12,624 nucleotides of DNA from an uncultured Mucispirillum sp. (GCA_945947845.1 CAMEZN010000011.1:1-12624), one strand, 5' to 3'; positions 1 through 6,699 are shown, counted from the first letter of the stretch. Notes: a model not told the origin generated them from the sequence alone. Numbers and translations: made by a program.

Positions 1-714
1 AATAGCATGTTCTGGGCAGGCAGAAATACACATAGCACAGCCTACACATTTTTCGTCTATTGAAGCATGTTTAGAAATTGTAATAGCACCTGCATCACAT
101 GCCATTTTACATCTTCCGCATGCTGTGCATAAATGCGGATTAACAGTAGGGCGGACACTTGAATGCATTTCATTTTTTCCAGCACGGCTGGCACAGCCCA
201 TAGCAAGATTTTTCATAGCACCACCAAAGCCTGTCATTTCATGACCTTTAAAGTGATTTATTACAAATAATTTATCTGCACTTGCAATTGCAGCGGCAAT
301 TTTTGCTGTTTTATATATCTGCCCATTAGGGACTTCTAAATTAGTATATAATTCGCCTTTTAAACCATCTGCAATAATAATTGGAGTCTGCAAAGTAGAA
401 TAGCCGAAGCCATTTAAGTTTGCATTATGCAGGTGGTCAACAGAGTTTGTTCTCATTCCTACATATAATGTATTTGTATCAGTTAAAAATGGTTTAGTCC
501 CAATCCTGTTAAGTGTTTCTAATATAGGGCGAAGATATATAGGGCGGAGAAAAGCAGTATTGCCGTATTCTCCAAAATGAAGCTTTACAGCAGTTATGTC
601 ATTTTTACCATAAATTTCTGTAACACCGCATTTGTTAATAAGCTTTTTAATCTTATTAAGCGGGGATTGGTTCATATTGCATTTCATGCTGGAATAAAAA
701 ACTTTTGCACTCAT
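1..714 (-). CDS. DUF362 domain protein with 4Fe-4S ferredoxin motifs (3' end beyond window)
   Basis: Reading leftward from the ATG at 714-712 gives 238 codons with no stop before the window edge, so the C-terminus is missing. The first ~190 residues look like the DUF362 domain, including stretches such as AVKLHFGEYGN and FKGHEMTGFGGAMKN. Two cysteine motifs follow: C196-x2-C199-x2-C202-x3-C206 and C223-x2-C226-x2-C229-x3-C233-P. This is the ligand pattern for two [4Fe-4S] clusters of the bacterial ferredoxin type. No signal peptide is visible, so a cytoplasmic location is likely. The family's biochemical role is not settled; such proteins are common in anaerobes and presumably carry electrons. 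The start is supported by a GAGG Shine-Dalgarno at about 5-7 nt and by a promoter just upstream. The hydrolase gene upstream is on the same strand, 88 bp away. Confidence 0.9.
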   Translation of the reverse strand, partial: MSAKVFYSSMKCNMNQSPLNKIKKLINKCGVTEIYGKNDITAVKLHFGEYGNTAFLRPIYLRPILETLNRIGTKPFLTDTNTLYVGMRTNSVDHLHNANLNGFGYSTLQTPIIIADGLKGELYTNLEVPNGQIYKTAKIAAAIASADKLFVINHFKGHEMTGFGGAMKNLAMGCASRAGKNEMHSSVRPTVNPHLCTACGRCKMACDAGAITISKHASIDEKCVGCAMCISACPEHAI

Positions 715-753
715 TTTTACCTCGTTATTTTCTGCACATATTATTTACTGGTT

Positions 754-782
754 ACTATATCAATTTGTATGTAAAATATCAA
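754..782 (-). promoter_or_regulatory. sigma-70-like promoter for the DUF362 gene
   Basis: On the minus strand, TTGATA (782-777) and TATAGT (759-754) are separated by exactly 17 nt. This predicts a start near 747 and a leader of about 33 nt containing the Shine-Dalgarno. It lies in the gap after the hydrolase stop codon, so the DUF362 gene can be transcribed on its own. Confidence 0.6.
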
Positions 783-802
783 TAATTAAATATGCAGGTT
801 TC

Positions 803-1831
803 TTATTTTAAATAAGTATTAAAAAAGTTTTCTATTTTATTAAAAGGTATTTTTTCCATATTATCATACAAATCAACATGGTTTGCATCTTTTACAATAA
901 ACAGCTCTTTATTACTGCCTTTTAATTTTTTAAATGAATCTTCACTGAAATATCTACTGTGAGCTTTTTCACCATGAATCATTAATACAGCATTATTTAT
1001 TTCATTTGTATATGAAAGTATTGGCATATTTATAAAAGAAAGTGATGAAGTCATATTCCAGCCGCCGTTAGAATTAATTGAACGTTTATGGTAACCTCGC
1101 GGAGTTTTATAATAATTATAATAGTCTTTTACAAACTGTTCTTCATTACCAGATAACTTATCTGGAAGCCCTGCTGCTTCTTTATATGTTCCGTTTTTAA
1201 AATCTTTTGTTCTTTGGCTGTTTAAATCCTGTTTTAGTTTATATCTTCCTTTTTCATCTAGGCTGTCAAAGTATCCGTTTGCTGTAACACGGCTCATATC
1301 ATACATTGTGGAAATCACTGCTGCTTTTATTCTTGTATCAATTGCAGCAGCATTTAAACCAAAGCCGCCAAAACCGCATATTCCTATAATACCAATTTTA
1401 TCAGGGTCTGCATATTTATAATTGCTTAAAAAATCAACAGCAGCACTAAAATCTTCTGTATTTATATCAGGTGATGCAGTATTTCTTGGTTCACCAGAAC
1501 TTTCACCTGTAAATGAAGCATCAAAAGCAAGTGTAATAAAGCCTTTTTCTGCCATTGTTTGAGCATACAGCCCAGAAGCCTGTTCTTTGACTGCTCCAAA
1601 TGGTCCACTTACTGCAATTGCAGGGTATTTTTTTGATTTATCCAGATTTTTAGGCATATATAAATCACCTGCAAGCTTAATGCCATATCTGTTGTTAAAA
1701 TATACTTTTGTAACTGTTACATTACTGCTTTGCTTAAATGTTTTATCCCATTCATTGTTTTTTGTTTCCACTGCATTTACCTCCGTAATAGAAAAAATAA
1801 ATAATGTTAAAAATAATAAAATCTTTTGCAT
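803..1831 (-). CDS. exported alpha/beta hydrolase (YcjY / dienelactone-hydrolase-like)
   Basis: A 342-residue protein. Residues 1-20 form a Sec signal peptide (lysine, hydrophobic core, then VNA before V21), so it acts in the periplasm or outside the cell. The mature part reads as an alpha/beta hydrolase: an early beta strand PAIAVSG (70-76), AFDASFTGES (102-111), a nucleophile-elbow region GICGFGG (150-156), VLMIHGEKAHSRYF (282-295) and a late DANHVDLYD (315-323) that would supply the catalytic His318. A normal G-x-S-x-G is absent; Cys152 is the only obvious nucleophile candidate there. The substrate is unknown; esters or related small molecules are likely. A GAGGTG Shine-Dalgarno lies about 5 nt from the ATG. 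It diverges from an IclR-type regulator, whose motif overlaps this gene's -35 box, so control by that regulator is likely. The fold is fairly sure, the activity is not. Confidence 0.85.
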   Translation of the reverse strand: MQKILLFLTLFIFSITEVNAVETKNNEWDKTFKQSSNVTVTKVYFNNRYGIKLAGDLYMPKNLDKSKKYPAIAVSGPFGAVKEQASGLYAQTMAEKGFITLAFDASFTGESSGEPRNTASPDINTEDFSAAVDFLSNYKYADPDKIGIIGICGFGGFGLNAAAIDTRIKAAVISTMYDMSRVTANGYFDSLDEKGRYKLKQDLNSQRTKDFKNGTYKEAAGLPDKLSGNEEQFVKDYYNYYKTPRGYHKRSINSNGGWNMTSSLSFINMPILSYTNEINNAVLMIHGEKAHSRYFSEDSFKKLKGSNKELFIVKDANHVDLYDNMEKIPFNKIENFFNTYLK

Positions 1832-1848
1832 TATGCACCTCTATGGTA

Positions 1849-1877
1849 ATTATATTAATACATATATCTCTATTCAA
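1849..1877 (-). promoter_or_regulatory. sigma-70-like promoter for the alpha/beta hydrolase
   Basis: On the minus strand TTGAAT (1877-1872) and a perfect TATAAT (1854-1849) are 17 nt apart. The predicted start is near 1842, giving a leader of about 11 nt that still contains the GAGGTG ribosome site. The -35 box is inside the repeated TGAATAGAG motif. Confidence 0.65.
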
Positions 1878-2094
1878 TATGCAAAAATATCATAATATTG
1901 CATAATAATATCATTTATTCTTCCTTATCTTTATGAATAGAGTTAATAAAGGATAGTTTTAGAACAAAGTAAAATATTATTATATCATATGAATTATGAT
2001 TTATAATCTTACTGCATATTTTTCGTATAAGCATACATAAAAAGTTATATATAAAAATATTTATTACTTGACAAAATCACTATAATAGGAATAG
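1868..2094. promoter_or_regulatory. candidate IclR-type operator sites (TGAATAGAG motif) in the divergent control region
   Basis: The 316 bp between the hydrolase and regulator starts contain CTCTATTCA at 1868-1876 and its exact reverse complement TGAATAGAG at 1934-1942, 57 bp apart. A shorter GAATAG lies at 2089-2094. The first site overlaps the hydrolase -35 box and the third overlaps the regulator -10 region. That placement is what repressor or autoregulatory sites would show. The binding protein is inferred to be the adjacent IclR-type regulator; nothing in the sequence proves it. The rest of the gap is A+T-rich with no open reading frame I would support. Confidence 0.45.
1878..1904. repeat. 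inverted repeat TATGCAA-n13-TTGCATA upstream of the hydrolase promoter
   Basis: The perfect 7-bp arms TATGCAA (1878-1884) and TTGCATA (1898-1904) are separated by 13 bp. They lie directly upstream of the hydrolase -35 box. The centre spacing of the arms, 20 bp, is close to two helical turns, as expected for a dimeric DNA-binding protein. It may be an activator or repressor site; A+T-rich sequence makes chance repeats easier. Confidence 0.4.
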
Positions 2095-2097
2095 TAT
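2068..2097 (+). promoter_or_regulatory. promoter for the IclR-type regulator
   Basis: A perfect TTGACA at 2068-2073 is followed after 18 nt by TAGTAT (2092-2097). A second -10-like hexamer, TATAAT at 2081-2086, is too close to that -35 box to pair with it. Transcription would start near 2104, which is consistent with initiation at the ATG at 2148 and leaves an earlier TTG at 2115 with little room for a ribosome site. Confidence 0.5.
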
Positions 2098-2147
2098 ATA
2101 TTAAACTTAAAATATTGTTTTATAATTGTAAAAAAATGGGGGCTTAT

Positions 2148-2966
2148 ATGCGGGTGGAAAAAAATAAAATTAAGAGAGAAAAGTCTGAGTATGCTGTTCA
2201 GGCTGTAAGCAATGCCATAGATATTTTAGAGCTTTTAGGCAACTGCGAACATGAGCTTTCCATGAGTGAAATAGTTTCAACATTAGAGCTTACAAAAAGT
2301 AATGTTAATAAGCTTTTGGCCAACCTTGAAAGATATGGCTATGTAGAGCATAATAAATATACAGGTAACTTTCGTCTTGGAGTAAAAACTTTTCAGATTT
2401 CTCAGGCATATATTAATAAATTAAACCTTATAGATATATCTAATCAGGTATTAACTGATTTAAAAAATAAGTTAAATGAATCTACATATATTGGAGTTCT
2501 TCGTCATGGTAATGTGGTTTATTTAAATGTTATAGAAACAGATGAGCCTGTTAGAGTTATGCCAAGGATTGGTAATGTAGGGCCTGCTTATGCTACTGCA
2601 ATCGGCAAGGCTCAGCTTTCTACACTTAGTAATAAAGAGATTACAGCACTTTATGAAAATAAAGTATTTAGAAAATTAACTGATAAAACTATTTCCAATA
2701 TAGATGAATTGTTAAAAGATGTTACAAATGTGCGGGAATGCGGATATGCTCTTGATTTAGAAGAATATGAACATGATGTGCATTGTGTAGCTGCCCCTGT
2801 GCTTGATTTTATGGGTAAAGTTATTGCAGGTATTAGTGTATCTGGACCAAAAGTCCGCATGAGTATGGAAAGAATAGAAAGTGAGATAGCACCGCTTTTA
2901 ATAGAAGCTGCACAAGTTCTTTCTGGAAAGTTTGGGTATATGGGATACGATGATATTACAGAATAA
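2148..2966 (+). CDS. IclR-family transcriptional regulator
   Basis: A 272-residue protein of normal family length. Residues ~14-80 form the N-terminal winged helix-turn-helix: AVSNAIDILELL, then the recognition region TLELTKSNVNKLLANLERYGYV (45-66) and the wing ending in FRLG. Residues ~95-262 are the IclR effector-binding domain, with AYATAIGKAQLS (147-158), the segment ECGYALDLEEYEHDVHCVAAPV and a late GISVSGP. I chose the ATG at 2148 because GGGGG lies 6 nt upstream; the reading frame extends to a TTG at 2115 and an ATG at 2136, but neither has a ribosome site. It diverges from the exported hydrolase, and repeated GAATAG motifs sit on both promoters, so it probably controls the hydrolase and itself. 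The ligand is unknown; the family often senses aromatic or organic acids and sugar derivatives. Confidence 0.92.
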   Translation: MRVEKNKIKREKSEYAVQAVSNAIDILELLGNCEHELSMSEIVSTLELTKSNVNKLLANLERYGYVEHNKYTGNFRLGVKTFQISQAYINKLNLIDISNQVLTDLKNKLNESTYIGVLRHGNVVYLNVIETDEPVRVMPRIGNVGPAYATAIGKAQLSTLSNKEITALYENKVFRKLTDKTISNIDELLKDVTNVRECGYALDLEEYEHDVHCVAAPVLDFMGKVIAGISVSGPKVRMSMERIESEIAPLLIEAAQVLSGKFGYMGYDDITE

Positions 2967-2997
2967 TTTTATAATTTTATGGAGCAAAAGTATATTC

Positions 2998-3033
2998 AGC
3001 CTGAAAATATATTATTGATATTTCAGGCTTTTT
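2998..3033 (+). terminator. Rho-independent terminator after the IclR-type gene
   Basis: AGCCTGAAA (2998-3006) pairs perfectly with TTTCAGGCT (3021-3029), and flanking ATAT sequence can extend the stem. Five T residues (3029-3033) follow. It starts about 30 nt after the regulator stop codon and ends that transcription unit. Confidence 0.85.
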
Positions 3034-3185
3034 AAATGAATTTTATATTGTATATATATTATTTTATTTTGTTTTTAATTATAAATTCATAAAGATTATG
3101 TATAATTGAAATTAATATTGAATTTTTCATTGTGTTTTTTTGTCATATATACTAGTTTAATTTTAGCAGCCTATATGGAGATAAA

Positions 3186-5441
3186 GTGGTTAAGAAGTAT
3201 ATAAGTTTAACAATATTTATTTTTTTATTTTCTAATAATGTATTAGCTCAAAATATTGCAGATGATTATTTTGATGATGAAGATGGCTATGCAGCAGCTC
3301 ATCAGGAAATGCCTGCAAACCATATTGCAGAAGATGCCAGCGGCGGATATCAGTTTCAAAATGATTCTTTGCTTTCAGAGCAGGAAAATCAACTTGTTCA
3401 GGCAGTATTTAATGGTGAATTAAAAAATGTTAAAGAGCTGCTTGCAAACGGTATTAATCCAAATATTTTATATAGTGTTATAAAAGATAATAATACTATT
3501 GGTAAAACAACCCTTTTACATTTAGCTATTGCTGGCAGAGAAAATGATATTTTTAATCTTTTGCTTTCTAATAAAACTGTTAATATAAATCAGCTGGGTT
3601 TAGTTTCTGTAAAACATGATAATATTAATGATTATAAAGAACTTACACCACTTGCTTATGCCGTTTACCTTAATCATCTTGATATGGCAGAAGTGCTTTT
3701 AGAAAAAGGTGCAGACCCAAATAAATATCCAGCAGTATTTTTTGCATCTAATGATAAAGCAATTAATCTGCTTCATAAATATAATGCTGATATGAATATA
3801 CTAAATGATAATAAAAGCCGACCACTTTTTGAAGCTGTAAAGGCAAATAAAAGCCAGCTGGTTACACAGCTTATTAAAAACGGAGCAGATATTAATAAAC
3901 TTGATGGTGATAATAACACACTGCTTTATACTGCAATATCACTTGGTTACTTTGATATGGCTAGGTTTTTAATAGATAATGGTGCAGATATTAACACCCA
4001 TTCTGGAAAAGAGAAAATTACACCATTAATGGCTGCTCTTGCAAGGCCAGACCATGATGCAGGATTTTTGCGGTATATCATATTTAAAGGTGCAGATGTT
4101 TCTGCAAGAGACAGTAGTAATAGAACACCGCTTTTTTATGTGTATGATTATACTGATGAAATAGGTATGGCAAATGTTAAGGAAAGTGTAAGTATATTAA
4201 TGGAAAATAAAGCTGATGTTAATGTAAAAGATAAGAAAGGTAATACAATTCTTCATATGAAACCGCAGGATTATTATTATATTTATTCTGCATACCAGCC
4301 TGATATTAATATTCAAAATATAGATGGTAATACACCACTTCATATTGCTGCTATGAATGATAATGTTAAATCTATCTTAACAGGCAGCCCTAATAGAAAA
4401 ATAAAGAATAAAAAAGGCAGGACTGCATTAGATATTGCAAAAGCAAACCATTTTGATAATACTACTGCCTGTTTAGAGCTTTCAGATAGAGAAAATTTAC
4501 TAATGCTTGGAGCAGAATATGGTGATGTTTCTCTTGTGGAGAAGGCTATAACAGCAAAGCTGAATGTGAATAAAAAGATTTACGGACATTACCCATTATA
4601 TTATGCAGCAAAGGGTGGTAACCCTGATGTATTTATTAAATTAATAATTAATGGGGCAAAATTAAATTTAGAACCAGACCTTATATATAATGTAATAGAT
4701 AGTTTTGACCAGTCAAAAGACCAAGAAGATAGAGTAAAACTTGCAAATATTTTTATAGAGAAACAGGCTGCTCTTAACTGGGAGAAATATGATAATCTTC
4801 TGCATATTCTTGTGAAAGAGCAAAGTGAAGATAATAAGGGGCAGGGATATATTCGCAGTGTTATGAATTTTGCTCTTTCTAATAAGGCAGACCCAAATGT
4901 TAAAGATAAAGAAGGTAAAACACCACTCCATATTGCAGCAGGCGGGAAATATGAAAGTTATGATTTAGTGCTGGAACTTATAAGTGCTGGTGCAGATGTT
5001 GATATAAAAGATAAATATAATAATACAGCCCTTTTTTACTGTGCAAGTGCTCCTTATAATAAAGATGATGTTTTTGCAGCACTTTTAAATAATACAAAAA
5101 CAGATATTAATGCACCATATGGTGAAAAAAGAAATACTCTTTTAATGGAGGCAGCTTTAAACGGAAATAAGATGATTACAATGATGCTTATTGCCCGTGG
5201 AGCTGATGACAGCCTTGTAAACAAAGATAATAAAACTGCTTTAATGCTTGCAAAAGAGAAACTTGCAACATTTGATACATCATTAGTTGATGTGCAGAAC
5301 AGTATTGATTTTCAGAATTATAAAGATATTGCAGATAAGTTTTTATCAGATAAAAATGTGATTGCAGAATGCAGAAGCGGTATTAATGAAGAATGTAAAA
5401 AATATTATAAACCTGTGGAAATAATCAAAACCAGCAAATAG
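3186..5441 (+). CDS. large exported ankyrin-repeat protein
   Basis: A 751-residue protein. Residues 1-21 are a Sec signal peptide (VKK, a hydrophobic core, VLA before Q22), followed by an acidic linker. From ~65 to ~700 it consists of about 14-16 ankyrin repeats. Clear units include LTPLAYAVYLNHLDMAEVLL, NTLLYTAISLGYFDMARFLI, KTPLHIAAGGKYESYDLVLE and NTLLMEAALNGNKMITMMLI, with GADxN loops. Some middle repeats are degenerate. The C-terminus has Cys729 and Cys737, eight residues apart, which could form a disulfide in the periplasm. There is no catalytic domain, so it is presumably a protein-binding scaffold; its partner is unknown. The start is GTG, chosen because TGGAG lies 5 nt upstream and the signal peptide begins there. 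A TATACT at 3148-3153 may be the -10 box, but no good -35 is visible. It stands alone, after a terminator. Confidence 0.92.
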   Translation: MVKKYISLTIFIFLFSNNVLAQNIADDYFDDEDGYAAAHQEMPANHIAEDASGGYQFQNDSLLSEQENQLVQAVFNGELKNVKELLANGINPNILYSVIKDNNTIGKTTLLHLAIAGRENDIFNLLLSNKTVNINQLGLVSVKHDNINDYKELTPLAYAVYLNHLDMAEVLLEKGADPNKYPAVFFASNDKAINLLHKYNADMNILNDNKSRPLFEAVKANKSQLVTQLIKNGADINKLDGDNNTLLYTAISLGYFDMARFLIDNGADINTHSGKEKITPLMAALARPDHDAGFLRYIIFKGADVSARDSSNRTPLFYVYDYTDEIGMANVKESVSILMENKADVNVKDKKGNTILHMKPQDYYYIYSAYQPDINIQNIDGNTPLHIAAMNDNVKSILTGSPNRKIKNKKGRTALDIAKANHFDNTTACLELSDRENLLMLGAEYGDVSLVEKAITAKLNVNKKIYGHYPLYYAAKGGNPDVFIKLIINGAKLNLEPDLIYNVIDSFDQSKDQEDRVKLANIFIEKQAALNWEKYDNLLHILVKEQSEDNKGQGYIRSVMNFALSNKADPNVKDKEGKTPLHIAAGGKYESYDLVLELISAGADVDIKDKYNNTALFYCASAPYNKDDVFAALLNNTKTDINAPYGEKRNTLLMEAALNGNKMITMMLIARGADDSLVNKDNKTALMLAKEKLATFDTSLVDVQNSIDFQNYKDIADKFLSDKNVIAECRSGINEECKKYYKPVEIIKTSK

Positions 5442-5512
5442 ATATGAATAAAATTTAATAAATATATATTTTTTGACTGCTGTAATAAGAGATAATTAGG
5501 ATTTTTGGATAA

Positions 5513-5656
5513 GTTCACATGTCATACTGAGCTTGGTTTTTAAGCGAAGTATCTTAAAAACTATACAATTTAAAATATATTATGCTCTCTTGCAATATGT
5601 ATAATTTAGATTTTTCGCCTATAAAATCAGGCTCAAAATGACTGCAATGTGAGAAC
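5513..5656 (+). repeat. complete palindromic intergenic element (copy 1)
   Basis: The core 5521-5642 starts with GTCATACTGAGC and ends with GCTCAAAATGAC (5631-5642), an imperfect 12-bp inverted repeat. Inside, AAGCGAAGTATCT (5542-5554) faces AGATTTTTCGCCT (5608-5620), again inverted. Outside, GTTCACAT (5513-5520) faces ATGTGAGAAC (5647-5656). The whole unit can fold into one long imperfect hairpin. No open reading frame is present. It resembles a non-autonomous, MITE- or REP-like dispersed element; it fills part of the 364-bp gap after the large ankyrin gene and may also act as its transcription end. Related copies lie at 5661-5720, 6296-6352 and 6587-6659. Confidence 0.75.
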
Positions 5657-5660
5657 TCTA

Positions 5661-5720
5661 TGTCATACTGAGCCAAAAGCGAAGTATATAAAAATTATAC
5701 AATTTAAATATATTATTTGC
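5661..5720 (+). repeat. partial copy (left half) of the palindromic element
   Basis: It begins with TGTCATACTGAGC, identical to the left end of copy 1, loses a few bases of the linker, and continues AAGCGAAGTAT, then TATACAATTTAAA and TATATTAT...TTGC. The right half is missing. It starts 18 bp after the core of copy 1 and in the same orientation, so it looks like a tandem, truncated second insertion or a partial duplication. Confidence 0.7.
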
Positions 5721-5741
5721 TAATGTTATAATGTTTTAATA

Positions 5742-5791
5742 TATATTGAATCTGAAAAATGAATCTTTGATATAAATTAGTATTCAATATA
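5742..5791. repeat. 10-bp inverted repeat downstream of the DUF6194 gene
   Basis: TATATTGAAT (5742-5751) is the exact reverse complement of ATTCAATATA (5782-5791), with a 30-bp loop. It lies 15-65 bp past the DUF6194 stop codon on the minus strand. A weak terminator or mRNA 3' end structure is possible, but the stem is almost all A+T and no long T run follows in that direction. Confidence 0.3.
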
Positions 5792-5805
5792 CCTTTTTAT
5801 GCTTA

Positions 5806-6267
5806 TTATGCCTTTACTTTTTTATTGTATTTTTCTTTTGCACATTCATAAGATTCATTAATAAACTGCAACATATTATCAAAAGAATTTTTATCAGGGT
5901 TTAATATGGATACCCATGCCATCCACGCATATACAGGGTGTGGAAGCAGCATATTTAATGTTGAAAAATTATACTGCATATCAACAGTATTCCCTTTTAA
6001 AGGTCTTGCAGGTATGAAGCCAAATTTATTTATAAATGTAGTTTTTGTAACTCCAAAATTTATACGGAATATACCTTCTCTATTTAGATTAGAGCTTTTA
6101 TCATTATTTCCATCTTTTTCTTTTATGGTTAATACATATATTCCATGTTTTAGTTTATTTACAGGATTATAAAATATACATTTTTCTCCATAGCAGGATT
6201 TAAAAACTGTTCCTGATAAATTTTCAAGACAATATTGTAATATTTCATCGGGTGTAATTTTATCCAT
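5806..6267 (-). CDS. DUF6194 family protein
   Basis: A 153-residue soluble protein without signal peptide or membrane segment. I recognise the DUF6194 pattern: ITPDEILQYC at the start, GIYVLTIKEKDGNND (42-56), then GIFRINFGVTKTTFINKFG (65-83), ARPLKGNTVD (87-96) and LLPHPVYAWMAWVSILNP (107-124). The conserved HPVYAWMAWV block is the most telling. The molecular function of this family is unknown; a small stand-alone alpha/beta protein is all that can be said. A GGAG lies about 10 nt before the ATG, a slightly long spacing. The gene is isolated, pointing leftward toward the ankyrin gene, with palindromic repeats in opposite orientation on both sides. It might be a separately acquired gene, or simply an old gene in a repeat-tolerant spot; codon use does not obviously differ from its neighbours. 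Confidence 0.85.
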   Translation of the reverse strand: MDKITPDEILQYCLENLSGTVFKSCYGEKCIFYNPVNKLKHGIYVLTIKEKDGNNDKSSNLNREGIFRINFGVTKTTFINKFGFIPARPLKGNTVDMQYNFSTLNMLLPHPVYAWMAWVSILNPDKNSFDNMLQFINESYECAKEKYNKKVKA

Positions 6268-6295
6268 AATAATTATACTCCATTGCAGCAGTGTA

Positions 6296-6352
6296 TTTAT
6301 ATTTTAAATGGTATGTTTTTTAGATATTTAGCTTTTCAAGCTCAATATGACA
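6296..6352 (-). repeat. left half of the palindromic element, inverted orientation
   Basis: Read on the minus strand from 6352 it gives TGTCATATTGAGCTTG, then AAATATCT, AAAAAACATACCATTTAAAAT. It follows the left half of copy 1 nearly base for base, with a few substitutions and short gaps. It lies just upstream of the DUF6194 gene and could carry part of its promoter: TTGAAA occurs inside it, but no convincing -10 pairs with it. Confidence 0.7.
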
Positions 6353-6586
6353 CATAAACAGGTTCAGGACGAGCCGTTTAGTAAGCGATAGACGAACTTG
6401 TCTCGGCAGAGCATGATTTAAAAAATTCAAGGGAAGTATTTTCTACTATGCTTCGCTACGAGTATAGAAAACGGCTTGCCATTAATATGGGCAAGACTCC
6501 GTTTTTGCGATGCAAGCATTTCCCAACTGAATAGGTAGGAAGCAGAAATGCGTAGCTGGACTGAATTTTTTAATATAAATTTATTA
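6353..6586. other. hairpin-rich, G+C-richer intergenic segment between two half-elements
   Basis: These 234 bp are visibly richer in G+C than the surrounding gaps and have no supported open reading frame. Three hairpins can be drawn. TTTTCTA (6439-6445) pairs with TAGAAAA (6465-6471). AAAACGG-CTTGCC (6468-6480) pairs with GGCAAG-act-CCGTTTT (6490-6505), followed by another T. GCATTTC (6516-6522) pairs with GAAATGC (6545-6551). In addition GAGCCGTTT (6371-6379) is an inverted match to AAACGGCTT (6469-6477). It is bounded by GCTCAATATGAC on the left and GTCATTTTGAGC on the right. It may be a small structured RNA or, more likely, the interior of another non-coding repeat family. I do not recognise it as a known RNA class. 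Confidence 0.5.
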
Positions 6587-6659
6587 AGTCATTTTGAGCC
6601 TGATTTTAAAGGCGAAAAATCTAAATTATATATATTGCAAGAGTGTATGATATATTTAA
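6587..6659 (-). repeat. right half of the palindromic element, inverted copy of 5570-5643
   Basis: Its reverse complement aligns with 5570-5643 over about 74 positions with roughly five substitutions and one single-base gap, including AATTTAGATTTTTCGCC and AAAATCAGGCTCAAAATGAC. This is the strongest long inverted repeat in the window, with the arms about 940 bp apart around the DUF6194 gene. It ends about 40 bp past the cheX stop codon and may help end that transcript. Confidence 0.85.
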
Positions 6660-6699
6660 ATCATCTACTCTTTCATATTATACTATCTTTTTTATAATA

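Noticed and set aside
1587..1895. Plus-strand open frame of 102 codons
   Set aside because: It lies over the hydrolase gene in the opposite strand, has no ribosome site and no family resemblance.
2115..2147. N-terminal extension of the IclR-type gene from a TTG at 2115 (or an ATG at 2136)
   Set aside because: No ribosome site precedes either codon, whereas the ATG at 2148 has GGGGG at 6 nt and gives a normal family length.
3118..3153. Strong promoter for the large ankyrin gene
   Set aside because: TATACT at 3148-3153 is a fair -10 box, but the base run at -35 (TTTCAT) is poor, and TTGAAT at 3118 is too far away.
5513..5720. CRISPR array
   Set aside because: The repeats are palindromic, long, of unequal length and separated by 18 bp only once; there are no regular spacers and no cas genes.
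5906..6172. Plus-strand open frame of 88 codons inside the DUF6194 gene
   Set aside because: It is an antisense shadow of a gene with clear family motifs.
6353..6586. Known structured RNA (tmRNA, RNase P RNA, 6S RNA) or group II intron end
   Set aside because: GAGCCG at 6371 recalls intron domain V, but the matching GAAA loop and pairing arm are absent, and I see no signature of the other classes.
6660..6699. Terminator directly after cheX
   Set aside because: Only an all-A+T inverted repeat (ATATTATA/TATAATAT) is present, without a T run in the reading direction.
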